Shown here piece after piece: positions 1 through 13,240 of a stretch of 64,000 nt of DNA. The number at the start of each line of letters is the position of its first letter. The first letter of the stretch is position 1. The translations under genes and the position numbers were made by a program. The stretch is from the NCBI GenBank assembly GCA_963204835.1, contig CAUJHJ010000017.1, forward strand, positions 1 through 64,000, in the 5' to 3' direction. Below the pieces are notes generated by a model. The model was given only the letters and a program-made list of their open reading frames with translations, made no database searches and was not told the DNA's origin. The stretch is from Pseudomonadota bacterium (GTDB lineage: Bacteria > Pseudomonadota > Gammaproteobacteria > Steroidobacterales > Steroidobacteraceae).

Positions 1-2464
<2,464 letters not shown>

Positions 2465-2486
2465 GATTTAAAGATATATTTAATTC
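2465..2486. promoter_or_regulatory. AT-rich inverted repeat, candidate operator/promoter of the regulator-metF-metH unit
   Basis: A 22-bp dyad, symmetric except for two base pairs, with core TAAAGATATATTTA at 2469-2482. It starts immediately upstream of the regulator ATG and is strikingly AT-rich against its surroundings. Read on the minus strand, TATCTT (2476-2471) lies six bases before the ATG, so promoter and operator would coincide. Operator function is inferred from symmetry and position. Confidence 0.55.
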
Positions 2487-2536
2487 CTTAATACTGATTG
2501 TAACGCCTTGGGCGGGCACGAACCAGCCCTGAAGTT

Positions 2537-3412
2537 TCAGTTGATGCGGTCGGGGGCGGGCACGCCTGGCGGCCCGAAAGCCTGGGCGACGTCGATGGCG
2601 TCGAACACGTAGGGCCGGTGGCAGAAATCGCAGGTCACCGTGACCTTGCCCTGCTCATGCAGCACCTGCTGCACCTCCTGTTCGCCAAGCGAGCGCAACA
2701 CGCCGAGGACGCGATCCCGGCTGCAGCGGCATTCAAAGGTCACGGCGGAACCCGAGAACAGCCGCACATCGTCGATGGAGGCGCAGCGCTGCACCAGCGC
2801 CTCGGGCGCGGCGTAGAGGAGATCGTGCGCATCGACGCTGGCGGAGTGCCCGCACAACCGCTCCCACGCGGCATTCGCCTCGACACCGGGCAATTGCTGC
2901 ACGAGCAGGCCACCGGCCCGCTGGGCATCGGCCGCGAGGCGCACCCGGGTCGGCAGCTGCTCCGAGGTTGCAAAGTAACTGTCGATGCACTCGGAGAGCG
3001 AGCCGCCGGCGAGCGGCACGATGCCCTGGTAGGGCGCGCCCCGTCCGGCCGATTCCACCGTCACCATGATGCGGCCGCTGCCGGCGAGCTGCGCAAAATC
3101 GGCCGCGACGCGCGCCGCGTCGAAATGCGCGACCGCGCGGATCCGGAAGTCATGGGTGCATTGCGCGACGAGCAGGCGGACGGCGCCATCGCCCTGCATC
3201 TGCAGGGTGAGGCTGCCTTCGAACTTCAGCGTCGAGGCGAGCAGCACCGCGGCGGCGGTTGCCTCGCCGAGCAGGTCGCGCACGGGCGCGGGATAGGCCG
3301 CATGCTCGCGCAACGCCGCCCAACACGCCTCGAGCTGCACGAGCTGCCCGCGCACCGGGTGCTCCTCGAGCAGGAAGCGGCGCACGCGATCGGTGCCGGA
3401 TCCCCCGCTCAC
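2537..3412 (-). CDS. hslO: Hsp33 redox-regulated holdase chaperone
   Basis: A cytosolic chaperone switched on by oxidative unfolding. The 291-residue protein has the C-terminal zinc/redox site C228-x-C230 ... C261-x-x-C264, and the N-terminal domain motifs [37 protein letters not shown] and YQGIVPL. The start is GTG at 3412, overlapping the gatB stop as GTGA. Co-transcription with gatCAB is probable. An ATG is absent nearby and the N-terminal sequence ([10 protein letters not shown]) matches family starts. Confidence 0.95.
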   Translation of the reverse strand: MSGGSGTDRVRRFLLEEHPVRGQLVQLEACWAALREHAAYPAPVRDLLGEATAAAVLLASTLKFEGSLTLQMQGDGAVRLLVAQCTHDFRIRAVAHFDAARVAADFAQLAGSGRIMVTVESAGRGAPYQGIVPLAGGSLSECIDSYFATSEQLPTRVRLAADAQRAGGLLVQQLPGVEANAAWERLCGHSASVDAHDLLYAAPEALVQRCASIDDVRLFSGSAVTFECRCSRDRVLGVLRSLGEQEVQQVLHEQGKVTVTCDFCHRPYVFDAIDVAQAFGPPGVPAPDRIN

Positions 3413-4848
3413 GGCCCCGCGAGCTTCCTCTTCAGCAGGTCGTTGAGCTGCGCCGGGTTCGCCTTGCCCTGCGTCGCCTTCATGGCCTGACCGACGAAAA
3501 AGCCGAAGAGCTTGTCCTTGCCGGCGCGATATTCGGCGAGCTGGCCGGGATTCCTCGCCATGACCTCGTCGATCGCGCGCTCGATCGCGCCGCTATCGGT
3601 GATCTGCCGCAGGCCCTTCCCTTCGATGATCGCGTCGGCATCGTGGCCGCTCGCCCACATGGCCTCGAACACGTCCTTTGCGATCTTGCCCGAGATCGTC
3701 TGGTCGGCGATGCGCCCGACGAGGCCCGCCAGCTGCGCCGCGCCGACGCGGCTGTCGCCGATCTCGAGGCTGTCGCGATTGAGGAACGCCGCCAGGTCGC
3801 CCGTAACCCAGTTCGCCGCGAGCTTCGGCTCGCCGCCGAGGCGCTGCACCACTTCTTCATAGTAGGCGGCCAGCTCGCGGCTCGCGGTCAACACGCCGGC
3901 GTCGTACTCCGACAGGCCGTAGTGCGCGACGAAGCGCGCCGCCTTGGCATCGGGCAGCTCGGGCAGCGCCGCGCGCACCGCCGCAAGGAAGGCCGCGTCG
4001 ATCTCGAGCGGCAGCAGGTCGGGATCCGGGAAATAGCGGTAGTCGTTCGCCTCTTCCTTCGAGCGCATCGAGCGCGTCTCGCCCTTGTCGGGATCGTAGA
4101 GGCGCGTTTCCTGCACCACCTTGCCGCCGCCCTCGAGCAGCTCGATCTGGCGGGCGACTTCGTAGTTGATCGCCTTCTCGACGAAGCGGAACGAGTTCAG
4201 GTTCTTGATCTCGGCGCGCGTGCCGAACCTGTCGCTGCCCTGCGGGCGCACCGAAACATTCGCATCGCAGCGGAAAGAGCCTTCCTGCATGTTGCCGTCG
4301 CAGATGCCGAGGTAGCGCACCAGCGTGTGCACCTTCTTCATGTAGGCGACGGCTTCCTTCGCCGAGCGCATGTCGGGCTCCGAGACGATCTCGACGAGCG
4401 GCGTGCCGGCCCGGTTCAGGTCGATCGCCGAGGCGCCCGCGAGCCCCTCGTGCATGGACTTGCCCGCGTCTTCCTCGAGGTGCGCGCGCGTGATGCCGAT
4501 GCGCTTCCTCGTGCCGTCCTCGAGCACGATGTCGAGCGCACCCTTGCCGACCACCGGCAGCTCGTACTGGCTGATCTGGTAGCCCTTCGGCAGGTCGGGG
4601 TAGAAGTAGTTCTTGCGGGCGAACACCGAGCGCGGGGCGATCTCGGCCTGCACCGCGAGCCCGAAGCTCACCGCCATGCGCACCGCCTCGCCGTTCAGAA
4701 CCGGCAACACGCCGGGGTAGCCGAGGTCGACGAGGTTCGCCTGCGCATTGGGCGCGGCCCCGTAGGCGGTGGCCGAACCCGAGAAGATTTTCGACTTCGT
4801 CGAGAGCTGGGCGTGGATCTCGAGGCCGATGACTGTTTCCCAGTTCAT
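3409..4848 (-). CDS. gatB: Asp/Glu-tRNA(Asn/Gln) amidotransferase subunit B
   Basis: The kinase and tRNA-binding subunit of GatCAB, which converts mischarged Glu-tRNA(Gln) and/or Asp-tRNA(Asn) to the correct species using ammonia from GatA. The 479 residues begin [20 protein letters not shown], the family start, and contain [30 protein letters not shown] and the C-terminal YqeY-like tail. I chose ATG 4848 over the GTG two codons upstream because it gives the family N terminus and an ATGA overlap with the gatA stop. Confidence 0.97.
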   Translation of the reverse strand: MNWETVIGLEIHAQLSTKSKIFSGSATAYGAAPNAQANLVDLGYPGVLPVLNGEAVRMAVSFGLAVQAEIAPRSVFARKNYFYPDLPKGYQISQYELPVVGKGALDIVLEDGTRKRIGITRAHLEEDAGKSMHEGLAGASAIDLNRAGTPLVEIVSEPDMRSAKEAVAYMKKVHTLVRYLGICDGNMQEGSFRCDANVSVRPQGSDRFGTRAEIKNLNSFRFVEKAINYEVARQIELLEGGGKVVQETRLYDPDKGETRSMRSKEEANDYRYFPDPDLLPLEIDAAFLAAVRAALPELPDAKAARFVAHYGLSEYDAGVLTASRELAAYYEEVVQRLGGEPKLAANWVTGDLAAFLNRDSLEIGDSRVGAAQLAGLVGRIADQTISGKIAKDVFEAMWASGHDADAIIEGKGLRQITDSGAIERAIDEVMARNPGQLAEYRAGKDKLFGFFVGQAMKATQGKANPAQLNDLLKRKLAGP

Positions 4849-6311
4849 TGCCACACCTTGGGGATGCGCGTGTGCCAGTCGGTTGCCTGCTGGAAGGCAT
4901 GGGCGGCGGCGAGCAGCTTGCCTTCCGAGAAGTGAGGGCCGATGAGCTGCAGGCCGACCGGCAGGTCGTCCACGAAGCCGCAGGGCACCGACAGGGCCGG
5001 CACGCCGGCGAGGTTGGCGCCGATCGTGTAGATGTCGTTCAGGTACATCGTGACCGGATCGGCGGTCTTGGCGCCGAGCTCGAAGGCGGGCGTCGGGCTG
5101 GTCGGCCCCATGAGCACGTCGACGCGCTCGAACGCACGCGAGAAATCTGCGCTGATCAGTTGCCGCACGCGCTGCGCCTTGAGGTAGTAGGCGTCATAGT
5201 AGCCCGCCGACAGCACATAGGTGCCCGTCATGATGCGGCGCTTCACCTCCGCACCGAAACCCTCGCCGCGCGAGCGCTTGTACAGGTCGAGGAGGTCCTT
5301 CGGGTCCTCGCAGCGGTGGCCGAAGCGCACGCCGTCGAAGCGCGCGAGGTTCGAGGAGCACTCGGCGGGCGCCACCACGTAGTAGGTGGGCACCGACAGC
5401 CCCACGTTCGGCAGGCTGACATCGACGAGCGTCGCGCCAAGCTTCTCGAACTCGGCGAACGCGGCGCGCAGCCGCTCCCCGTTCTGCGCATCGAGGCCCT
5501 TATCGAAGAACTCCTTCACGATGCCGATGCGCAGGCCCTTCACGCCCGTGGCCAGCGCGGCCGTGTAGTCCGGCACTGGCGCATCGACGCTCGTCGAGTC
5601 GCGGGGGTCGAAGCCCGCCATGGCACCGAGCAGCATCGCGCAGTCCTCGGCCGATGGCGCGATCACGCCCGCCTGGTCGAGGCTCGAGGCGAAGGCGATC
5701 ATGCCGTAGCGCGACACGCGCCCGTAGGTGGGCTTCAGGCCCGTGACGCCGGTGAGCGCCGCGGGCTGGCGGATCGAACCGCCGGTATCGGTCGCGGTGG
5801 CCGCGGGCGCAAGGCGTGCGCCCACCACCGCCGCGGAGCCGCCCGACGAGCCGCCCGGCACCATCGCGGGATTCCAGGGATTCTTCACCGGCCCGAACCA
5901 GCTCGTCTCGTTCGACGAGCCCATCGCGAACTCGTCCATGTTCGCCTTGCCGAGCATCACGGTACCGGCCGCCTTGAGATTCGCCACCACCGTGGCGTCG
6001 TAGGGCGACACGAAGCTGTCGAGCATGCGCGACCCACAGGTCGTGCGCACGCCCTCGGTGCAGAAGATGTCCTTGTGCACGATCGGCAGGCCGGTCAGCG
6101 GACCCGCCTTGCCGCTGGCGAGCGCCCCGTCGGCGCGCGCGGCCGCGGCGAGCGCCGCCTCGCCGGTGATCGAGACCATGGCATTCAGCTGCGGCTGCGC
6201 GGCCTCGAGCCGCCCGAGCAGGTGGCGGGTCAGCTCGACGCTCGAGAACTCGCGCTTCGCGAGCCCAGCGGCGAGCGCGGCGAGGCCGCGGGCATGCAGC
6301 GGCGCGCTCAT
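4845..6311 (-). CDS. gatA: Asp/Glu-tRNA(Asn/Gln) amidotransferase subunit A (amidase)
   Basis: The glutaminase subunit of GatCAB. The 488-residue amidase-signature protein shows the Ser-cisSer-Lys triad as K80 (PIVHKD), S155 (GGSSGGSA) and S179 (DTGGSIRQP), and ends with IPKVWQ. It starts at ATG 6311, overlapping the gatC stop by ATGA, and overlaps gatB in the same way at its 3' end. Expression of the three subunits is therefore probably coupled. GatCAB implies that the organism lacks GlnRS and/or AsnRS, or uses the pathway for one of these tRNAs. Confidence 0.98.
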   Translation of the reverse strand: MSAPLHARGLAALAAGLAKREFSSVELTRHLLGRLEAAQPQLNAMVSITGEAALAAAARADGALASGKAGPLTGLPIVHKDIFCTEGVRTTCGSRMLDSFVSPYDATVVANLKAAGTVMLGKANMDEFAMGSSNETSWFGPVKNPWNPAMVPGGSSGGSAAVVGARLAPAATATDTGGSIRQPAALTGVTGLKPTYGRVSRYGMIAFASSLDQAGVIAPSAEDCAMLLGAMAGFDPRDSTSVDAPVPDYTAALATGVKGLRIGIVKEFFDKGLDAQNGERLRAAFAEFEKLGATLVDVSLPNVGLSVPTYYVVAPAECSSNLARFDGVRFGHRCEDPKDLLDLYKRSRGEGFGAEVKRRIMTGTYVLSAGYYDAYYLKAQRVRQLISADFSRAFERVDVLMGPTSPTPAFELGAKTADPVTMYLNDIYTIGANLAGVPALSVPCGFVDDLPVGLQLIGPHFSEGKLLAAAHAFQQATDWHTRIPKVWQ

Positions 6312-6598
6312 TCGATCACCCGCGGCACGATGTAGAGGCCGGCCTCGACCCGCGGGGCATTCTGCTGGTAGAGCCCGTGGCGGTCGGCCTCCGTGACCTC
6401 ATCGGCACGCAAGCGCTGCGCGAGCCCGGCGAGGGGGTGCGCCATCGGCTCGATCCCGCCGGTCTCGGCACGGTCGAGCTGGCCGACCATGTCGAGGATG
6501 TTGCCGAGGGTCTCGACGTAGCCGGCGACCTCCTCCTCCCGCAGCGACAGCCGCGCGAGGTGGGCGATGTTCTCGATGTCCTTGCGGTTCACGCTCAT
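6308..6598 (-). CDS. gatC: Asp/Glu-tRNA(Asn/Gln) amidotransferase subunit C
   Basis: The small stabilising subunit of GatCAB, 96 residues. It starts [19 protein letters not shown] and carries [11 protein letters not shown] and [17 protein letters not shown], both standard for GatC. ATG 6598 was chosen because it gives the family start; the frame stays open a further 28 codons upstream into the promoter region, without family similarity. First gene of gatCAB-hslO, divergent from mreB. Confidence 0.95.
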   Translation of the reverse strand: MSVNRKDIENIAHLARLSLREEEVAGYVETLGNILDMVGQLDRAETGGIEPMAHPLAGLAQRLRADEVTEADRHGLYQQNAPRVEAGLYIVPRVIE

Positions 6599-6600
6599 GA

Positions 6601-7761
<1,161 letters not shown>

Positions 7762-7790
7762 GCGTGGCCCGCGGCAAGGCGTAGCCGGTC

Positions 7791-8732
7791 GTGGTCGCGT
7801 TCGGGGGATCGAGCCGTCCCGTTCCGAGCCGCGTCGCGGCGACGGGGCTGTCCTTCACGTTCTACGCCACCTTCGCGATCGTGCTGATGTTCCTCGACCA
7901 GCGCGGCAACTGGCTCGAGTACGCCCGTTACGGACTGTCCGCGGCCGCCTACCCCGTGCAGCTCGCCGTGAATTCGCCGACAGCGGCCTGGGACTGGCTG
8001 CGCGACAGCTTTGCGACCCGCGAAACACTGCGCGCGCAGAACGCGGCGCTGCAGGCGGAGAATCGCGCGCTCGAACTGCGCACGCTGCGCATGGAGGCAC
8101 TGCAGGTCGAGAACGCGCAGTTGCGCGCGCTGCGCGCGGCCTTGCCGGAAGTCGTCGTGAAGTGGCTGCCGGCCGAGGTCATGAACATCGAGTTGTCGAC
8201 GCTGCGCCAGCGCGTGGTCGTGAACAAGGGCGCCTCCGCGGGCGTCTTCAAGGGCCAGGCGGTGCTCGCGAGCGGCGGCCTCATCGGCCAGGTGCTGCGC
8301 GCGGGCCCGTGGTCCGCGGAAGTCATCCTCATCACCGACCCCGAGCATGCGGTCCCGGTGCAGGTACTGCGCAGCGGCCTGCGCACGATCGCCGTCGGCC
8401 AGGGCAACGCGGGCGTGATGACCCTGCCGTTCCTGCCGGTGAATTCCGACATCAAGGTCGACGACCTGCTCGTGACGTCGGGGCTCGGCGGCGTGTTCCC
8501 GGCCGGCTATCCGGTCGCGCGCGTGACCGAGGTGGGGCGTGACCCCGGCCAGCCGCTCGCCCAGGTGCGCGCACAGCCGCTCGCTGCGATCGACCGCGAC
8601 CGCGAAGTGACCTTCGTCTGGTTCAGGCCCGGCCATCCGGCCGCGCCCGTGCCGCTCGCCGAGAGCGCGCCGCCGCCCGGTCTCGCGGGCGCCCCGCAGG
8701 ACGCCCCGCCGCGCCCGGCGGTTGCCCCATGA
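7791..8732 (+). CDS. mreC: Rod shape-determining protein MreC
   Basis: An inner-membrane scaffold linking MreB filaments to periplasmic PBP2/RodA. The 313-residue protein has one membrane segment near residues 19-37, a long coiled coil at about 70-118 (ETLRAQNAALQAENRALELR) and the beta-rich MreC core (NKGASAGVFKGQAVL, GLIGQV, SGLGGVFPAGYPVA). The C-terminal about 40 residues are proline- and alanine-rich. The start is GTG at 7791; no ATG is suitably placed. Its stop overlaps the mreD start. Confidence 0.94.
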   Translation: MVAFGGSSRPVPSRVAATGLSFTFYATFAIVLMFLDQRGNWLEYARYGLSAAAYPVQLAVNSPTAAWDWLRDSFATRETLRAQNAALQAENRALELRTLRMEALQVENAQLRALRAALPEVVVKWLPAEVMNIELSTLRQRVVVNKGASAGVFKGQAVLASGGLIGQVLRAGPWSAEVILITDPEHAVPVQVLRSGLRTIAVGQGNAGVMTLPFLPVNSDIKVDDLLVTSGLGGVFPAGYPVARVTEVGRDPGQPLAQVRAQPLAAIDRDREVTFVWFRPGHPAAPVPLAESAPPPGLAGAPQDAPPRPAVAP

Positions 8733-9208
8733 ACGCGCGGGTGCACGAGCCGCGCGGCGCGATGCTGCTCGCTGCGTTCATTGCGCTCATCTTCCAGGTC
8801 GTGCCCTTGCCCGACTGGCTCGCGCTCGTGCGCCCGGCCTTCCTCGTGATCGTCGTGCTCTACTGGTCGATCTCGGCACCGCGCGCCGGCGGGCTTTTCT
8901 TCCCGTTCCTCTGCGGCCTCGCGCTCGACGTCTTCCGCGGCGCCGTGCTCGGCGAGCACGCGCTCGCGCTCGTGATCGTCGCCTTCCTCGCGATCCGCAT
9001 GCACCTGCTGATCCGCAACAAGCCGCTCTTCGAGCAGGCGCTGATCGCCTTCGCGGCGCTCGCGCTCTACGAGTTCGTCGTCTGGTGCATCGACGGCTTC
9101 AGCGGCCACACGCTGAACTCGGGCCTGCGCTGGCTGCACCCGATCACCGGCGGCCTGCTCTGGCCGGTTGTCTGCGGGCTGCTGTCGCGCACCCACCGGC
9201 CGCGCTGA
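8729..9208 (+). CDS. mreD: Rod shape-determining protein MreD
   Basis: A 159-residue, very hydrophobic inner-membrane protein with about five predicted membrane spans, the size and layout of MreD. The motif GLALDVFRGAVLGEHALALVI is family-typical. ATG 8729 overlaps the mreC stop (ATGA). It belongs to the elongasome with MreB, MreC, PBP2 and RodA, encoded on both sides. Confidence 0.93.
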   Translation: MNARVHEPRGAMLLAAFIALIFQVVPLPDWLALVRPAFLVIVVLYWSISAPRAGGLFFPFLCGLALDVFRGAVLGEHALALVIVAFLAIRMHLLIRNKPLFEQALIAFAALALYEFVVWCIDGFSGHTLNSGLRWLHPITGGLLWPVVCGLLSRTHRPR

Positions 9209-9213
9209 CGCGC

Positions 9214-11097
9214 ATGGCCGCCAACGTCCGCATCAAGGACCAGTGGAAGGAGCAGCGCCTCTTCGAGCAGCGCTCCCTTGCGGCTGGCGCAATCATCGCG
9301 GCGCTGTCCGTGCTGCTGCTCGCGCGGCTCGTCACGCTGCAGGTCGTGCGGCACGATTACTACACCGATCTCTCGCAGGGCAACCGGGTGCGCATCGAGC
9401 CGCTGCCGGCGCCGCGCGGCCTGATCGTCGATCGCAACGGCACCGTGGTCGCCGAGAACCGCCCGGCGTACCAGCTCGAGCTGGTTCGCGAGGAAGTGCC
9501 CGACCTCGCCGACACGCTCAAGCGGCTCGCCACGATCGGGCTGATCCCCGCCGAGGACATCGACGACGCGCGCAAGCTCGTGATGTCCCACCGCAGCTTC
9601 GACAGCGTGCCGATACGGCTGCGGCTCGACGACGAGGAAATCGCCACCTTCGCCGTGCACCGCTTCGAATTCCCCGGCGTCGACATCCGCACGCGCCTCG
9701 CGCGTTCCTATCCGTTCGGCGAGCTCGCGGTGCACGCGCTCGGCTACGTGGGCGCCATCAGCGAGCAGGACCTCGGCAGGATCGACCGTGCGGCCTATTC
9801 CGGCACGACCCTGATCGGCAAGCTCGGCGTCGAGTCCGCCTACGAGAAGGAACTGCATGGCCAGAACGGTTCGCGCGAAATCCTCGTCAATGCGCAAGGT
9901 CGCTCGGTGCAGCGCCAGGGCGCGTTCGTGCCGAACCTGCGCACCGTGGCGCCCGTGGCGGGCGACGACCTGCTGCTCGCGATGGACCTCGACGTGCAGA
10001 AGACGGCCGAGGAGGCGCTCGGCGACCGGCGCGGCGCTGTCATCGCGATCGACCCCGCCAACGGCGACGTGATCGCCCTCGCGAGCCGGCCGGGCTTCGA
10101 CCCGAATACCTTCGGGCGCGGCATCACCCGCGTGGAGTACAAAGCCCTGCTCGATGACATCGACCGGCCGCTGTTCGACCGTGCATTGCGCGGCACCTAC
10201 CCCTCGGGTTCGACCATCAAGCCCGCGATCGCGCTCGCGGGACTCGTCTACAAGGATGTGACGCCGGACGACCACCGCTTCTGCGCCGGTGTCTATCGCC
10301 TGCCCGGCAGCAGCCGCATGTTCCGCGAGGGCCGCAGCGGCCGGCACGGGTCGGTGGGCCTCGTCGATGCGATCGCGCGCTCCTGTGACGTCTACTTCTA
10401 CGACCTCGCCAACCGCATCGGCGTCGATCACATCAGCACCTTCCTTGCCGAATTCGGCTTCGGCAGCGTGACGGGCATCGATATCGGCGGCGAGAAGTCC
10501 GGCCTGCTGCCGTCGCGCGAATGGAAGCGCAAGGCCTTCTCGCGCCCCCAGGACCAGGTATGGTTCCCCGGCGAGACGGTGAACTTCGGCATCGGGCAGG
10601 GCTATTTCCTCGTGACGCCGCTGCAGCTCGCCTACTACACCTCGATCCTCGCGAACCGGGGCACGGCATACCGGCCGCGGCTCGTCAACGGCGTGCGCGA
10701 CCCGGCCAGCGGCGAAGTGCGCCGCTTCCCGCCGAAGAAGGAACTGCGGGTCGAGGCGACCGCGGAACAGTGGCAGGTCGTGATGGAAGGCATGGAAGGC
10801 GCGCTGCGCGGCCGCGGCACCGCCGCCGCCACCGCCGGGCGCAACATGACCTACGAGATCGCCGGCAAGACCGGCACGGCGCAGGTGTTCTCGGTGGGCC
10901 AGAACGAGAAATACAACGAGCACATGGTGCCCGAGCGCCTGCGCGACCACTCCTGGTTCATCGCCTTCGCCCCGGCCGAGGCGCCGCGCATCGCGGTGGC
11001 CGTGCTGGTCGAGAACGGCGGCTTCGGCTCCACGGGCGCGGCCCCGATCGCGCGCAAGGTCATGGACGCCTGGATCCTGAAGGGAGGTGGCGCATGA
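9214..11097 (+). CDS. mrdA: Penicillin-binding protein 2, elongasome transpeptidase
   Basis: A class B PBP that crosslinks peptidoglycan during rod elongation, partnered by RodA. The 627 residues have a single N-terminal anchor (about 22-44), the pedestal domain with APRGLIVDRNG, and the transpeptidase domain with S333-T-I-K336 (YPSGSTIKP), SCD in ARSCDVYFYD, and KTGTAQ. ATG 9214 was chosen because a longer frame runs back into mreD in a different phase without PBP similarity. The stop overlaps the mrdB start. Confidence 0.97.
   Translation: MAANVRIKDQWKEQRLFEQRSLAAGAIIAALSVLLLARLVTLQVVRHDYYTDLSQGNRVRIEPLPAPRGLIVDRNGTVVAENRPAYQLELVREEVPDLADTLKRLATIGLIPAEDIDDARKLVMSHRSFDSVPIRLRLDDEEIATFAVHRFEFPGVDIRTRLARSYPFGELAVHALGYVGAISEQDLGRIDRAAYSGTTLIGKLGVESAYEKELHGQNGSREILVNAQGRSVQRQGAFVPNLRTVAPVAGDDLLLAMDLDVQKTAEEALGDRRGAVIAIDPANGDVIALASRPGFDPNTFGRGITRVEYKALLDDIDRPLFDRALRGTYPSGSTIKPAIALAGLVYKDVTPDDHRFCAGVYRLPGSSRMFREGRSGRHGSVGLVDAIARSCDVYFYDLANRIGVDHISTFLAEFGFGSVTGIDIGGEKSGLLPSREWKRKAFSRPQDQVWFPGETVNFGIGQGYFLVTPLQLAYYTSILANRGTAYRPRLVNGVRDPASGEVRRFPPKKELRVEATAEQWQVVMEGMEGALRGRGTAAATAGRNMTYEIAGKTGTAQVFSVGQNEKYNEHMVPERLRDHSWFIAFAPAEAPRIAVAVLVENGGFGSTGAAPIARKVMDAWILKGGGA
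11083..11088 (+). promoter_or_regulatory. Strong Shine-Dalgarno for mrdB inside the end of mrdA
   Basis: GGAGGT lies five bases before the mrdB ATG at 11094 and still within the mrdA coding sequence. It settles the start choice and suggests independent ribosome loading as well as coupling through the ATGA overlap. Confidence 0.75.
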
Positions 11098-12230
11098 CCT
11101 TCGGCAGCATCGACAGCTCCTACACCCGTCGCACGCTGACCCGTTCGGCGCGCACCCTCGCGAGCCTGCGGGTCGACGGCCCGCTGCTCGTGGGCCTCGC
11201 GCTGATCGCGCTGTTCGGCCTCATCGTGATGTACAGCGCATCGGGACGCGACCTCGGGTCCGTGCTGAAGTCCGCCACGCGCCTCGGCATCGGCGCGGTC
11301 ATCATGCTCGCGCTCGCGCGCGTCAAGCCGGGATTCCTGCGCCGCGCAGCGCCCGTGATCTACGCCCTCGGCATCGTGCTGCTGATCGTCGTCGATGTCG
11401 TCGGTTACATCGGCAAGGGTGCGCAACGCTGGCTCGACCTCGGCCTGTTCCGCTTCCAGCCCTCCGAGATCATGAAACTCGCCGTGCCGATGATGTGCGC
11501 CTGGTACTTGCACGAGCGCCCCCTGCCGCCGTCGGCCGGCAGCCTGATGGCGGCCGCCACGATCATCTTCGTGCCGGTCGCCCTCACCATCGCCCAGCCG
11601 GACCTCGGCACCGGCATGCTCATCGCGATCGCTGGCGTGCTCGTCGTGCTGCTCGCCGGCCTGCAACTGCGCATCATCCTTGCGCTCGCGGGCATCGCGG
11701 CGCTTGGCGCCTGGTTCGGCTGGAGCTTCCTGCACGACTACCAGCAAAAGCGCGTGCTGATGTTCCTCGACCCGCAATCCGACCCGCTGGGCGCCGGCTA
11801 CCACATCATCCAGTCGCAGATCGCGATCGGCTCGGGCGGCATCTTCGGCAAGGGCTGGATGAACGGCAGCCAGGGCCAGCTGGAGTTCCTGCCCGAACGC
11901 TCCACCGACTTCATCTTCGCGGTGATCGGCGAGGAGTTCGGGCTCGTCGGGCTTGCGCTGCTGATCTTCCTGTATCTCTTCGTCGTGGGCCGCGCGATCT
12001 ACCTCGCCATGCAGACGCAGGAGACCTTCGCGCGCCTGCTCTCCGGCAGCCTCGCGATGACCTTCTTCGTCTACGTGTTCATCAACGCGGGCATGGTGAG
12101 CGGGCTGCTGCCGGTCGTCGGCGTGCCGCTGCCGCTCGTCAGCTACGGCGGCACGTCAATGGTGACCCTGCTGGCCGGGTTCGGTATTCTGATGTCGCTC
12201 TACTCGCATCGGAAACTGATCCGCTCTTGA
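11094..12230 (+). CDS. mrdB: RodA, SEDS peptidoglycan glycosyltransferase
   Basis: The polymerase partner of PBP2. The 378-residue polytopic protein has about ten membrane spans and SEDS signatures: MYSASGRD, GKGAQRWLDLG, FQPSEIMKL, DLGTGMLIA, NGSQGQLEFLPERSTDFIF, and the C-terminal GLLPVVGVPLPLVSYGGTSM. A strong SD precedes ATG 11094. Its stop overlaps the probable TTG start of mltB. Confidence 0.97.
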   Translation: MTFGSIDSSYTRRTLTRSARTLASLRVDGPLLVGLALIALFGLIVMYSASGRDLGSVLKSATRLGIGAVIMLALARVKPGFLRRAAPVIYALGIVLLIVVDVVGYIGKGAQRWLDLGLFRFQPSEIMKLAVPMMCAWYLHERPLPPSAGSLMAAATIIFVPVALTIAQPDLGTGMLIAIAGVLVVLLAGLQLRIILALAGIAALGAWFGWSFLHDYQQKRVLMFLDPQSDPLGAGYHIIQSQIAIGSGGIFGKGWMNGSQGQLEFLPERSTDFIFAVIGEEFGLVGLALLIFLYLFVVGRAIYLAMQTQETFARLLSGSLAMTFFVYVFINAGMVSGLLPVVGVPLPLVSYGGTSMVTLLAGFGILMSLYSHRKLIRS

Positions 12231-13240
12231 GGACCTTCGCCGCCGCAATCGCCACCGCCTGCCTCGCCCTGCCCGCCGCCCATGGCGAGGGCACCTTCGG
12301 CGGTACGGACCGATTCGACCTCGGTCGCGCCGAGGTCCGCCAATTCGTCGAGAAGGCGGCAGCCGACGAGGGGCTCGCGCCGGACGACCTCTATCACCTG
12401 CTCGCCAAGGCCGAGCCGCAACCCAGGATCATCGAGGCCATGCAACGGCCCGCCGAGAAAGTCCTGCCCTGGTGGGACTACCGGCGCCGCTTCCTCACGC
12501 CGCGGCGCATCCGCGAGGGCATGGAATTCTGGCAGGAACACCGCGAACTGCTGGAGCGGGTCGCGGGCGAGCGCGGCGTGGCGCCCGAGTACATCGTCGC
12601 GATCCTCGGCGTCGAGACCTTCTACGGGCGCATCACCGGCAACTACCGCGTGCTCGATGCACTCGCGACGCTCGCCTTCGACTACCCGCCAAGGGCCACC
12701 TTCTTCGGCAAGGAACTCGCCAGCTTCCTGAAGTTGTCGCGCGAAGAGGCCATCGACCCGTTCGCGGCGCGCGGCTCCTATGCCGGGGCAATGGGTGCAC
12801 CGCAATTCATGCCCTCGAGTTACCGCCGCTACGCCGTCGACGGCAATGGCGACGGCCGGCGGGACCTTTTCACCACCTGGGACGACGTGGTCGCGAGCGT
12901 CGCCAACTATTTCCGTGAGCACGGCTGGCAGCCCGGTGCGCCGGTGCTGATCGAAGCGCAGGTCAACGGCAGCGCGCCGCCCGCGCTCGACCCGGGCAAC
13001 CTCGAGCTGAACGAAACCCTCGATTCCGCGCGCGCCCGTGGCCTTTCCTTTGAATCCACGCTGCCCGGCGACACGCCCGTGATCCTGATCCCGGCGGAGG
13101 GCGAGCACGCGCCGGGCGTACGCATCGGCTTCGCCAATTTCACGACGATCACGCGCTACAACCGCAGCGTCCGCTACGCAATGGCCGTGCACGATCTCGC
13201 ACAGGCGCTGCTCGCGGGCGTCAGCGAAGCGGGGAAATGA
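12227..13240 (+). CDS. mltB: Lytic murein transglycosylase B
   Basis: It cleaves the MurNAc-GlcNAc bond with formation of a 1,6-anhydro end, giving space for wall growth and substrate for the MurNAc recycling genes downstream. The 337-residue protein has the catalytic Glu130 in VAILGVETFYGR, RGSYAGAMGAPQFMPSSYRRYAVDG and an EF-hand-like DGNGDGRRD loop. The probable start is TTG 12227, overlapping the mrdB stop as TTGA and giving a signal peptide (RTFAAAIATACLALPAAHG). No lipobox cysteine is visible, so it may be periplasmic rather than a lipoprotein. Confidence 0.92.
   Translation: MRTFAAAIATACLALPAAHGEGTFGGTDRFDLGRAEVRQFVEKAAADEGLAPDDLYHLLAKAEPQPRIIEAMQRPAEKVLPWWDYRRRFLTPRRIREGMEFWQEHRELLERVAGERGVAPEYIVAILGVETFYGRITGNYRVLDALATLAFDYPPRATFFGKELASFLKLSREEAIDPFAARGSYAGAMGAPQFMPSSYRRYAVDGNGDGRRDLFTTWDDVVASVANYFREHGWQPGAPVLIEAQVNGSAPPALDPGNLELNETLDSARARGLSFESTLPGDTPVILIPAEGEHAPGVRIGFANFTTITRYNRSVRYAMAVHDLAQALLAGVSEAGK

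Noticed and set aside
9067-10950. 627-codon minus-strand open frame opposite mrdA
   Set aside because: A mirror of the PBP2 codons in a GC-rich gene. No recognisable domain and the sense frame has all PBP motifs.
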